A stretch of 64,000 nt of DNA from an uncultured Eubacterium sp. (lineage in GTDB: Bacteria; Bacillota; Clostridia; Lachnospirales; Lachnospiraceae). This document shows, piece after piece, positions 36,614 through 44,700 of the stretch; position 1 is the first letter of the stretch; each line of letters starts with the position of its first letter. The DNA lies in NCBI GenBank assembly GCA_945946665.1, contig CAMEWO010000005.1, positions 1 to 64,000 of the forward strand, written 5' to 3'. Under the pieces are notes generated by a model. The model did not search any database and was not told the DNA's origin. It saw only the letters and a list, made by a program, of their open reading frames with translations. The position numbers and the translations under genes are program-made.

Positions 36614-37120
36614 TTAACGTTTTTCAGTTAAAAACATCATCATGCTCCTGCCTTCCATCTTAGGAGCTTTCTCAACTACTGCAATATCGCTGAGTTTCTC
36701 AGCAAAATCTGTAAAGATATGTTTGCTGCTCTCGATATGAGCCATCTCACGTCCTCTGAAACGAAGTGTTACCTTAACCTTATTGCCCTTCTCAAGGAAC
36801 TTTCTTGCAGCGTTGCACTTGGTGTTCAGATCATTAACATCAATGTTAGGTGATAACCTTACTTCCTTGGTTTCTACTGTCTTCTGTTTCTTCTTTGCTT
36901 CTTTCTCTTTCCTGATTAACTCGTACTTATACTTACCATAGTCAATCAGCTTACAAACAGGTGGTGTAGCAGATGGGGCAATCTTAACCAAATCTACATC
37001 TGCATCCTTGGCAAGCTTAAGAGCATCCTTAGATGACATAACTCCAAGCTGTTCGCCGTCCTCTCCAATAACACGGACTTCCTTATCCCTGATTTGCTCG
37101 TTAATCATTAATTCGCTAAT
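36614..37120 (-). CDS. infC: Translation initiation factor IF-3, likely AUU start
   Basis: IF-3 binds the 30S subunit and proofreads start-codon choice. The visible protein has the N-domain (MINEQIRDKEVRVIGEDGEQL), a lysine-rich linker (RKEKEAKKKQKTVETKEVRL) and the C-domain ending GRSMMMFLTEKR. I place the start at the ATT codon 37120-37118. The ribosome site GGAGGTG (complement of 37128-37134) is 7 bases from this ATT but 19 bases from the first ATG at 37108. The extra residues would read (M)SEL before MINEQ. AUU starts in infC are well known from Escherichia coli, where IF-3 controls its own synthesis through this rare codon. Confidence 0.93.
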   Translation of the reverse strand: MSELMINEQIRDKEVRVIGEDGEQLGVMSSKDALKLAKDADVDLVKIAPSATPPVCKLIDYGKYKYELIRKEKEAKKKQKTVETKEVRLSPNIDVNDLNTKCNAARKFLEKGNKVKVTLRFRGREMAHIESSKHIFTDFAEKLSDIAVVEKAPKMEGRSMMMFLTEKR

Positions 37121-37281
37121 GGCTGTGCACCTCCATAAAAAAATAAAATAAAAAGTGGATAGTCAGACTATCCACTTGAACAACCAATCACAAAAGCTTC
37201 ACCAGCTTCTGAAAAAAAGTATTAACCCGAGTCGCCCTTGCGCTAAGGTGAGAGTGGATACTCTTCTTTAATTTCACAACA
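37121..37281 (-). ncRNA. infC operon leader with attenuator (L20-leader-like)
   Basis: The untranslated leader of about 160 bases contains a terminator hairpin: arms 37153-37162 and 37168-37177 (AAGTGGATAG/CTATCCACTT), followed on minus by a long T-rich run (37137-37154). An upstream leader segment TATCCACT (complement of 37253-37260) is identical to part of the 3' arm. It can therefore pair with the 5' arm instead, giving an antiterminator. This is the layout of the Firmicutes L20 leader, in which ribosomal protein L20 favours termination. Confidence 0.8.
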
Positions 37282-37287
37282 TGTGAT

Positions 37288-37316
37288 ATTGTATCATCAT
37301 GTAATAATCGTGTCAA
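37288..37316 (-). promoter_or_regulatory. Promoter of the infC-rpmI-rplT operon
   Basis: Read on minus, TTGACA (complement of 37311-37316) and TACAAT (complement of 37288-37293) are spaced by exactly 17 bases, close to the housekeeping consensus. Transcription would begin near 37281. Confidence 0.85.
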
Positions 37317-37375
37317 CTAGATTTTTAATATTTTTATATTAAAATCTGGAACTCCATTATATTCACAATAACAAT

Positions 37376-38647
37376 CTACTGTAATTCTGCTATTCCTGAA
37401 AGAGCTACATACTTTTCAGATATCCTGTACCACGTAGGAAAGTCTACTATACCTGATACCGGCATGTCAAATATTTTCTGAAACCTGCTGACAGCTTCAG
37501 TAGTTCTCTCTCCGTATATTCCATCCGTAACCAGATGTGGAATGTTATTATAGAACTCACCAATAAGATTAAGATATTCCTGAATCTGGCGCACCTTCTG
37601 TCCTGAAGAACCTATATCAAGGTCAGCTCCCGGCCATGAGGACGGAATTCCCTCCACCTCTTCTGCCACATTAATATACATGTTATCGCCATAATAATGC
37701 CTGATTATTTCAATGGCTGTGTAGTTCTGGTCTCCCAGATACTTACTTCCCCACTGGCTCATCCAGTTAGGGCAGCTCACCTTCTTGCCGTCACAATACT
37801 GGGTAAGAATAGGCTGTTTAACATTAGGCCGTGACAGATACAGATTGAACAGTTCATCCACCAGTTCTGATACATTGTCAAATATATTTCTTCCATGTAT
37901 CCATTTGTGGTCATATGCAGTTGATGAAGTTATGGTAAATCCATATCCTTTATTTCTATAAAATTCTGTATAGACCCTGTTCAGCGTAAATGACATAATG
38001 GCAAGTATATTAGCCTTGATTGTCTCCACTGGCCAGGTTGAATAGATTTCGCTGCTGGCAACATTTTTAATGTAATCTGCGTATCCCACATGATAGTTTT
38101 TCGCAGTGGAATCCCGTGGAGAACCATCATGGACAACAATAATTTCAGGAATCACCACCTGACTCAGCACAATCTGTCCCTGTCTGTTAACCGGCTGGAT
38201 TTCTCTCTCAGGAATTTTTTCAGGATAGTCCCCATAAAGTGTATTGGCAGGAATCACAACCACATCTGGTGGCTGGTTTAAGCTTTTTGGTCTTAATGGT
38301 GTGTTGCAGAAGCTGTTTACTCCCGGAAATATTTCAGCACCACCAACCACGTAATCCTCGTAACCATCAGCTTTTATTCTGGCTGTATACATGGAATATG
38401 GCTGGTTATCTCCCGGTTCCATGCTGTATTCCAGAGGAGGTGCATTAAGCTGTATCATTGGTGTAGTTCCATCACTGTTAGTCCTCACTTCTTCAATAAC
38501 ATTTCCAGGGTCTCCTGTATAGGATATATCGACTAAAGCCCCCGGTATGGGTCTTAATGTATTCTCATCTGTCACATTTATCTTAAGACCACCTGAATCA
38601 TTAAGTGAGTTGTTATTTTCCTGAATCTTTACATAATTAACGTTCAC
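37376..38647 (-). CDS. SpoIID-like peptidoglycan enzyme with N-terminal beta domain and C-terminal peptidoglycan-binding domain, no signal peptide
   Basis: A 423-residue protein. Residues about 15-120 resemble a carboxypeptidase-regulatory-like beta sandwich (GLKINVTDENTLRPIPGALV). The middle (about 190-320) resembles SpoIID/LytB lytic transglycosylases, with SSEIYSTWPVETIKANILAI matching the region of the catalytic glutamate. The C-terminus (about 340-415) is a PG_binding_1 domain (DIGSSGQKVRQIQEYLNLIG). There is no signal peptide or membrane segment. Absence of export signals would fit action in the mother cell during spore formation, which is inference. The start is GTG at 38647; an in-frame stop lies just upstream. 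Its ribosome site GGGTGG is inside a hairpin. Confidence 0.75.
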   Translation of the reverse strand: MNVNYVKIQENNNSLNDSGGLKINVTDENTLRPIPGALVDISYTGDPGNVIEEVRTNSDGTTPMIQLNAPPLEYSMEPGDNQPYSMYTARIKADGYEDYVVGGAEIFPGVNSFCNTPLRPKSLNQPPDVVVIPANTLYGDYPEKIPEREIQPVNRQGQIVLSQVVIPEIIVVHDGSPRDSTAKNYHVGYADYIKNVASSEIYSTWPVETIKANILAIMSFTLNRVYTEFYRNKGYGFTITSSTAYDHKWIHGRNIFDNVSELVDELFNLYLSRPNVKQPILTQYCDGKKVSCPNWMSQWGSKYLGDQNYTAIEIIRHYYGDNMYINVAEEVEGIPSSWPGADLDIGSSGQKVRQIQEYLNLIGEFYNNIPHLVTDGIYGERTTEAVSRFQKIFDMPVSGIVDFPTWYRISEKYVALSGIAELQ

Positions 38648-38648
38648 A

Positions 38649-38703
38649 AAACCACCCTATATGCAATTTACATGAATGAATATATGCATACTCCGGGTGG
38701 TTT
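38649..38703. promoter_or_regulatory. Hairpin that buries the ribosome-binding site of the SpoIID-like gene
   Basis: AAACCACCC (38649-38657) pairs with GGGTGGTTT (38695-38703), and TATGCA/TGCATA can extend it. On the minus transcript the arm next to the gene carries GGGTGGTTTT, immediately before the GTG start. On plus it is followed by TATTCTTTTT, so it could also act as a terminator for transcripts coming from the left. Confidence 0.55.
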
Positions 38704-38780
38704 ATTCTTTTTGAAAATTCTTATTGTAAAAATAATTGGTGAAACTGGTCACACTACAGAACATTTGATGAATCAGGTTT

Positions 38781-39323
38781 TCATTCTCCTGTAAGTTTTA
38801 CAACTGTCATATCATGATGAACCGCCTCAAGAAATGGTCCGAATATGTCGGCTTGCTTAAGGCGCATGCTGGATGTACTGACACATGGATGACATCCAAT
38901 ATATTCTCCTTGTAATATATCCTCATCCACAAGAAGCTTAACATGATTGTCTGTATCATTCATAAGCCCCATCACGCTTACAGCTCCTGGCTGTATATCA
39001 AGATATTTTTCCATATCCTCCGGTGAAGCAAAGGATAATCTGGCGCTATTTATCTGGGATGACAGTTCCTTTGTCTTAAAAGGCTTATCCCCCGGCATCA
39101 TAAGAAGATAAAACTGGGTCTTCTGTCTGTTGCACAGGAATAAATTCTTACATATTGTAGCATTAAGTATTGCATCTATCTCATAACAGTCTGACATATG
39201 ATCTGCATGGCCATGGTCAGTACGGTCATACTCCAAGCCCAGCTTATCCAGGAAATCATAGACTCTCACTTCCCGTGGAAGCCTTCCCTCACAGTTTTCT
39301 GGTCTTCCCTTATGTAATTCCAT
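38781..39323 (-). CDS. YbaK/ProX-type aminoacyl-tRNA deacylase
   Basis: A 180-residue protein of the YbaK/prolyl-tRNA-synthetase-associated-domain family (PrdX/ProXp). Members hydrolyse mischarged tRNA such as alanyl-tRNA(Pro). Family features are ICKNLFLCNRQKTQFYLLMM, the LSFASPEDMEKYLDIQPGAVSV segment and VKLLVDEDILQGEYIGCHPC near the C-terminus. The start is taken as MELHKGRP (39323), with AAAGGAG upstream; the frame extends to 39398 but overlaps the preceding gene. The exact substrate is not proven. Confidence 0.85.
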   Translation of the reverse strand: MELHKGRPENCEGRLPREVRVYDFLDKLGLEYDRTDHGHADHMSDCYEIDAILNATICKNLFLCNRQKTQFYLLMMPGDKPFKTKELSSQINSARLSFASPEDMEKYLDIQPGAVSVMGLMNDTDNHVKLLVDEDILQGEYIGCHPCVSTSSMRLKQADIFGPFLEAVHHDMTVVKLTGE

Positions 39324-39381
39324 ATTGTTTGCTGCTCCTTTCCATGATATTCTTTCTTCCAATCTGCCAAACTCCACAAAT

Positions 39382-39684
39382 TTATATTTCGTAATCAATA
39401 CATGTCCTTGACACAGTGTATGGTCTTACGTATGCGTCGGCAACTGCTACATGTGCTGGATGAGTGGCATAAGCCTTAAGTGCTTCCTCTGATTCCAGTG
39501 TTGAATCCAGTGAAACGTCCACATTAGATGAAGGTAAAGGATTAATATTAATCTGCATATTAATAAGTCCCGGCACCTTGCCCACAAGCCCTTCAAATTC
39601 ACGCTTCATGTTCTTCTTAATCTCTGCCTTTTCAGCCTCTGTTTTGTTCTCATCTAACTTCCATAATATAACATGTTTAACCAT
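39382..39684 (-). CDS. Dabb (stress-responsive alpha/beta-barrel) domain protein
   Basis: A 100-residue single-domain protein beginning MVKHVILWKLDENKTEAEKA, the usual Dabb opening, with VDVSLDSTLESEEALKAYAT and HPAHVAVADAYV later. The family forms dimeric alpha/beta barrels; biochemical roles are varied and mostly unknown in bacteria. GAAAGGAAATG precedes the ATG. The deacylase gene starts 58 bases downstream and may be co-transcribed. Confidence 0.85.
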   Translation of the reverse strand: MVKHVILWKLDENKTEAEKAEIKKNMKREFEGLVGKVPGLINMQININPLPSSNVDVSLDSTLESEEALKAYATHPAHVAVADAYVRPYTVSRTCIDYEI

Positions 39685-39860
39685 AATAATTACATTTCCT
39701 TTCTGTGCGCATTAAATATCATAAAAATTTCTCATATATTCTAACATCTGGCTGTAGGTATGTAAATTTAATTTGTAAAACTTTTACCATCATTTAATTT
39801 GTGAAACTTTTGCCACCATTTGCATAAAATAAAATGATATTTGTACTAACAGGAGAACAT

Positions 39861-41111
39861 ATGTCAGATATAACAATCGCACTTGATGCAGGACATGGCG
39901 GAAGCGACCCGGGAGCAGTATACGGAAACAGAAATGAAAAGGATGACGCTCTGCGCCTTACCAAAGCCGTAGGAAAAATTCTTGAAGACAGTGGAGTAAA
40001 TGTTTTCTATGTAAGAAAAAGCGATGAATATGAAACACCATTTAAGAAAGCAACTGATGCCAATAACGCAGGTGCAGACTACTTCATATCAATCCACAGA
40101 AATTCTTCTGAGGAACCTAACCAGTATAGTGGCGTAGAATCCCTTGTGTACCGTGATTCAGGGATCAGAAGCGTAATTGCCAAAAACATTAACTCTGAAC
40201 TTGAGAAAGTGGGATTTAATAACTTAGGAATCACCCAGCGTCCTAATCTTGTGGTACTTAAACGGACACGGATGCCTGCAGTGTTAGTTGAGGCAGGATT
40301 TATTAATTCTGATGAGGATAATGCCATATTTGATAAAAACTTTGACAAGATAGCCAACGCCATAGCCCAGGGTATACTTAAAAGCATATATTCTGAAACT
40401 ACAAGCACCGAAGCCAGTGAAGAAGCTTCTGAATACACAGATTCTATAGCCACAGGCAGTCCAGTATATGAGAAAGAACCTATAGAAAAATCACTGGATG
40501 ATTCTCTGGAAAAATCCACTGATAAATCTCTGGATAATTCCCAGAATGTTAATTCAACAGCCAACCCTGATTTCTATTCTGATATGGACAGAGCCATGGA
40601 AGAAGACATGAATAATAATATGAATATCGGCATGGATAACAGCATGAACAACAATATAAACAACAATATGAATAACAACATGGATAACAGAAATGATAAT
40701 GCCGGTTCAAACATATCTTCAGACCTGGCGGGAAATATGATGAGAGATAATATGCAGAATATAAGACCTATGAATATGAACGGAACATTTTATCCTGATA
40801 CCGGCACGAACAGCAATATGAATAACCAGGAGATGAATATGTCTGATAATTACACAAACGACACAGACAGGAATATCTGTCCATGTGAAAAAAATGGATT
40901 ATACAGAGTACAGACAGGTGCTTTCAACAACAAGGAAAATGCTGACCGGATGCTTAATTCCCTTGTTATTGAAGGATTCCCTGCCTATATCATATATGAA
41001 GATAACCTGTATAAAGTACAGGTAGGTGCTTTCCGTTTTCTTGCCAATGCCATCAAGATGGAACATCGTTTAAGAAGATACAGATACAACACCTTTATTG
41101 TATACAAATAA
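39861..41111 (+). CDS. N-acetylmuramoyl-L-alanine amidase (Amidase_3) with Asn/Met-rich linker and SPOR domain
   Basis: A 416-residue cell-wall hydrolase. The zinc amidase domain (about 1-175) has ALDAGHGGSDPGAVYGNRN, DYFISIHRNSS and VLVEAGFINSDEDN, covering the metal ligands and catalytic glutamate. A linker of about 165 residues follows, first Ser/Glu/Asp-rich, then dominated by Asn and Met (repeated MNNNM units). The C-terminus (about 348-416) is a SPOR domain with two repeats (YRVQTGAFNNKENADRML and YKVQVGAFRFLANAIKME), which binds denuded glycan. No signal peptide is present. The start is MSDITIA at 39861 behind AGGAGAACAT. A CwlD-like sporulation role is possible but unproven. Confidence 0.87.
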   Translation: MSDITIALDAGHGGSDPGAVYGNRNEKDDALRLTKAVGKILEDSGVNVFYVRKSDEYETPFKKATDANNAGADYFISIHRNSSEEPNQYSGVESLVYRDSGIRSVIAKNINSELEKVGFNNLGITQRPNLVVLKRTRMPAVLVEAGFINSDEDNAIFDKNFDKIANAIAQGILKSIYSETTSTEASEEASEYTDSIATGSPVYEKEPIEKSLDDSLEKSTDKSLDNSQNVNSTANPDFYSDMDRAMEEDMNNNMNIGMDNSMNNNINNNMNNNMDNRNDNAGSNISSDLAGNMMRDNMQNIRPMNMNGTFYPDTGTNSNMNNQEMNMSDNYTNDTDRNICPCEKNGLYRVQTGAFNNKENADRMLNSLVIEGFPAYIIYEDNLYKVQVGAFRFLANAIKMEHRLRRYRYNTFIVYK

Positions 41112-41113
41112 AC

Positions 41114-42436
41114 TTATTCCAGCTGCTGTAAAAGAGAAGGAGCAAGAAGCTTACTGAACAGGTCAGCATGACTGAATACATCTATCATAACTGACTGAGC
41201 CTGGCTGTTAGTAAGTTCAGCCACATTTATTGCACTTGAAAATTCAGAAGCCTTTACCTGTGCCCCATCCTTATATGACTGCTTTGCTTCTCCACGGTAG
41301 CTGGATTCTATTCCCTTGCCACTTATTCCAATAGAAACCTTTGCATTTCCGCCATTATCAGAAATGCTTTCAGCACTTAATTTCACTCCATCCGATTCAA
41401 CATTCCATGCGAACCTGTTAAACTTTCCATTAAGCAGATTCTCAATTACAGCAGAATACTTACTGTTCTGGCTTACAGCAGAATCCTCACTATTCTGGCA
41501 GTTCCAGGCCACTATTTTTTCATCATTGTTAACGTATATCACAATACTGAAATCCTTAAAATCAGCAAGTTTTTCTTCTATGGCAGCCTTAAGCTTCTCT
41601 CTGGAATTCTTGTAATATGATGTAATAAGGGTGCGGTATCCAGATATGGATTCATCATCAAATACAGCATCCACAGCAGCATTAGCCCCATTAAGCAAGG
41701 CCTGTTTTGTAATTGTAACAGTGTACTGTCTTACATCTTCACTATATTCTCCAGCATTATATGTAGTCTTGTCTCCTGCAGAATATGTAAATTCATCAAC
41801 AGCCATGTTATAACCTGTCAGAATATCTGTCATCAGGCTCTCCACAGCCTTTGTGTAAGATTCCATATCCTCACTGTCTATATTCCTAAACAAATCGGCA
41901 AGGGCACTAATTTCTTCCCTATCAAAACCTGACATTCCTGATGTCTGGGAATTGTCAGCCACATCTGTGTAATTCATCTTAAAATTATATGATGTCAGTT
42001 CCGGCACTTTGAAATAAAATGTCTTGTCGTCACTGTAAAATCTCACAGTAGCCACAGTATCTCCATTGTCCTTAGAAAGCTCCAGTGTTCCGCTAATTAC
42101 TCCATTAGAAAAATCCGAATCATAAATGAATTTAACTGTGTTAACATTAAGATATGAAAGATAATCCTGTGAATTAATACTTAAATTGTCAAATGTTACA
42201 TATCCTTCAGAATTAATAACCTTGCCAGATGAGGCTGCATCCACCATCTCATTAAGCCTCTTACTGAAATCACTGGTATAATCAGCTCCCGCATTCTTCA
42301 TGGCAGTAACTGCCTTTTTATTCGGGTCAGACAAATCTTTAACATATGGAACTGCAAAGAATATTATCAGTGCAAGTACTAAAACTGCCGCAATAACACC
42401 TGCCACTACAGGCCATTTTTTCTTAGAATTATTCAT
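41114..42436 (-). CDS. Uncharacterised membrane-anchored extracellular protein
   Basis: A 440-residue protein that I do not recognise. A lysine-rich start (MNNSKKKW) is followed by one membrane segment at about residues 9-31 (VVAGVIAAVLVLALIIFFAV), then about 400 residues predicted outside. The outer part is rich in Ser, Asn and Asp with beta-type patterns and no obvious catalytic motif. It is the last gene of a ptsI-folA group, starting two bases after the folA stop. It converges with the amidase gene two bases away at its 3' end, with no terminator between them. Confidence 0.75.
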   Translation of the reverse strand: MNNSKKKWPVVAGVIAAVLVLALIIFFAVPYVKDLSDPNKKAVTAMKNAGADYTSDFSKRLNEMVDAASSGKVINSEGYVTFDNLSINSQDYLSYLNVNTVKFIYDSDFSNGVISGTLELSKDNGDTVATVRFYSDDKTFYFKVPELTSYNFKMNYTDVADNSQTSGMSGFDREEISALADLFRNIDSEDMESYTKAVESLMTDILTGYNMAVDEFTYSAGDKTTYNAGEYSEDVRQYTVTITKQALLNGANAAVDAVFDDESISGYRTLITSYYKNSREKLKAAIEEKLADFKDFSIVIYVNNDEKIVAWNCQNSEDSAVSQNSKYSAVIENLLNGKFNRFAWNVESDGVKLSAESISDNGGNAKVSIGISGKGIESSYRGEAKQSYKDGAQVKASEFSSAINVAELTNSQAQSVMIDVFSHADLFSKLLAPSLLQQLE

Positions 42437-42438
42437 AA

Positions 42439-42939
42439 TTATTTCCTTTCATACTTTACAAACTTATATATAATGTCAAAATACGTCTTTTCATCACTTT
42501 CAGCTGTTATTTCCCAGTTATTATCTTTATCAAGATCAGGAAAATGTACATCTGCATCATATTCATAATCAACCCTTGTTAAATGGGCTTCATTACAATA
42601 TGGCAGAAACTGTGTGTATATTGACTCCCCACCAATTACATATACATCCTTTTCGGTGTAATCCTCCACCTTTTCAAGAACCTCTTCAACGCTGTGGCAT
42701 ACTATGGCATCCCGTAAAGTGAAAGCGTTATTTTCAGAAAGAACGATATTTACCCTGCCGTCAAGGGACACACTGTATGGAAGACTTTCATAGGTTTTTC
42801 TACCCATAACCACCACGTTTCCATAGGTTTCCTGCCTGAAAAGCTGCATATCCTCCGGAATATTAACAAGAAGCCTGCCATTCTTTCCAATACCCCATTT
42901 ATTATCAACTGAAGCTATTAATTTCATGGGTTTACCCAT
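42439..42939 (-). CDS. folA: Dihydrofolate reductase
   Basis: A 166-residue NADPH-dependent reductase that makes tetrahydrofolate. IASVDNKWGIGKNGRLLVNIPEDM carries the substrate loop, VVMGRKTYESLP the cofactor site, and DVYVIGGESIYTQFLPYCNEAHLT the C-terminal glycine pair. The acidic residue is in IPEDMQLF. The start overlaps the ptsI stop by 8 bases: GGGGAAAGCCG precedes the ATG at 42939, so translational coupling is likely. An internal ATG at 42927 is an alternative. Confidence 0.95.
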   Translation of the reverse strand: MGKPMKLIASVDNKWGIGKNGRLLVNIPEDMQLFRQETYGNVVVMGRKTYESLPYSVSLDGRVNIVLSENNAFTLRDAIVCHSVEEVLEKVEDYTEKDVYVIGGESIYTQFLPYCNEAHLTRVDYEYDADVHFPDLDKDNNWEITAESDEKTYFDIIYKFVKYERK

Positions 42940-44686
42940 CGGCTTTCCCCTCCTTTTTTCTTCTCAATTCTTCTCTGGCAGCAATATAATCGCAAAGATA
43001 TCCTGACACTTCCTTCTCTGACTCCATTGCCATCACGGTGCCTGTGACTTTGTCAGCCTCTTCCTTTGTCCAGCTGGCAATGTTCTTCCTGGTCTCAAGA
43101 ATCTTTGAAGGAGAAACAGAAAACTCATCCAGTCCAAAGGATAACAACAGAGGTATCATTCCAGGACTGGCAGCAGCTTCACCACACATTCCCACCTCAA
43201 TGCCCGCTTCCTTTCCGCAGGCAATAATATTTTTTATGGAACGAAGAACAGATGGATTATACACTGAATATAAGTATGACACATTCTCATTACCTCTGTC
43301 TACAGCCAGAGTATACTGTGTCAGGTCATTAGTTCCAATAGAGAAGAAATCTGCCCTTTTTGCCAGTAAATCCGCAATAAGGGAAGCGGAAGGTGTCTCT
43401 ACCATTACACCAACCTGTATGTTCTTATCGTAGGGAATTTCCTTTCTGTCCAGATCTTTGCAGATATCAGATATAATTTTCCTTGCTGTCTCCACCTCTT
43501 CCACTGTTGTAATAAGTGGAAGCATAATCCTTATCTTTCCATATGCACTGGCACGAAGAATGGCTCTTAACTGTGTAATGAATACATCTACCCTTCCCAG
43601 ACAGTACCTTATGGCACGATATCCCAGGAAAGGATTATTCTCTTTAACCAGTCCCATATAAGGAATATCCTTGTCTCCTCCAATATCCAGAGTCCTGATT
43701 GTTATGAATTTGTCCTTAGAGAGAACTGCTGCTTTCTTATACACCTCAAACTGCTGCTCCTCTGTAGGCATGGAAACACCTTCCAGAAAGAAGAATTCTG
43801 TCCTGAAAAGTCCCACTCCATCAGCTCCTAAAGACATGGCTTTTGAGCAGTCCTTATCTCCTCCGATGTTGGCAGCAAGGCAGACCTTGGAGCCGTCACC
43901 GGTAAGTGTTGCCTTATCTATGTACCTTTTTAATTCTTCATTCTTTTCAACATATATACGTCTCTTTTTTTCATATATTTTCAGGGTTTTCTCTGAAGGA
44001 TTTAAAAATACCTCCCCATATTCTCCATCAATTATAACAGGGTCATTATCCTTCACTCTGGAACATATTCCCTTTAAGCTAAGCACAGCTGGAATCTCAA
44101 GAGCTCTGGCAAGAATTGCTGCATGAGAAGTCTCTCCTCCCTTTTCAGCAATTATTCCTGCAACATGTTCTGTATCCATGGTAGCTGTAATTGATGGATG
44201 AAGCTCTGAAGCCACAATTACTGTGTCAGGAGGCAGGCTGGACAGGTCAGTGCACTGACCACCGCCTAATATGTTTATAATCCTGTTTCTTAAATCCTCA
44301 ATGTCAGCTACTCTCTGATTCATAACTTCGCTGTCCATGCTTCTGAATATGTCAGCATACATACGGCAGGTGGTATCCACTGCTTTTTCAGCACTTAAGC
44401 CATTATTTATCCCCTCTGTTATGCCAGATTCAAGTTCCTGGTCATTAATTAAGTAAACCTGGTTCTGAAGGACAAGAGCTGTCTTATCATCCTCCCCCAG
44501 CTTTTTCTTAAGATTAGCTACTATCTCCTTCGTGCTGTTTACAAATGTATCCTTTGCTTCAAGGAATCGTTTTCTCTCAATATCTGGAGCTTCCGGCTGT
44601 CTATCAATATCCATAGCATTGAAATCTTCTATTAACAGGACATGCCCTATGCCAATTCCCCCTGACGTTCCTATACCTTTAAGCAT
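42932..44686 (-). CDS. ptsI: PTS enzyme I (phosphoenolpyruvate-protein phosphotransferase)
   Basis: A 584-residue general PTS component that passes phosphate from phosphoenolpyruvate to HPr. The phospho-histidine is in GGETSHAAILARALEIPAV near residue 190. The C-terminal PEP-binding barrel shows GVGLFRTEFFFLEG, LDIGGDKDIPYMGL, FSIGTNDLTQYTLAVDR and GMCGEAAASP (catalytic cysteine). Length is normal. GGAGGAGTT precedes the ATG. ptsH is not adjacent. folA overlaps its end. Confidence 0.97.
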   Translation of the reverse strand: MLKGIGTSGGIGIGHVLLIEDFNAMDIDRQPEAPDIERKRFLEAKDTFVNSTKEIVANLKKKLGEDDKTALVLQNQVYLINDQELESGITEGINNGLSAEKAVDTTCRMYADIFRSMDSEVMNQRVADIEDLRNRIINILGGGQCTDLSSLPPDTVIVASELHPSITATMDTEHVAGIIAEKGGETSHAAILARALEIPAVLSLKGICSRVKDNDPVIIDGEYGEVFLNPSEKTLKIYEKKRRIYVEKNEELKRYIDKATLTGDGSKVCLAANIGGDKDCSKAMSLGADGVGLFRTEFFFLEGVSMPTEEQQFEVYKKAAVLSKDKFITIRTLDIGGDKDIPYMGLVKENNPFLGYRAIRYCLGRVDVFITQLRAILRASAYGKIRIMLPLITTVEEVETARKIISDICKDLDRKEIPYDKNIQVGVMVETPSASLIADLLAKRADFFSIGTNDLTQYTLAVDRGNENVSYLYSVYNPSVLRSIKNIIACGKEAGIEVGMCGEAAASPGMIPLLLSFGLDEFSVSPSKILETRKNIASWTKEEADKVTGTVMAMESEKEVSGYLCDYIAAREELRRKKEGKADG

Positions 44687-44700
44687 AACTCCTCCATCAA

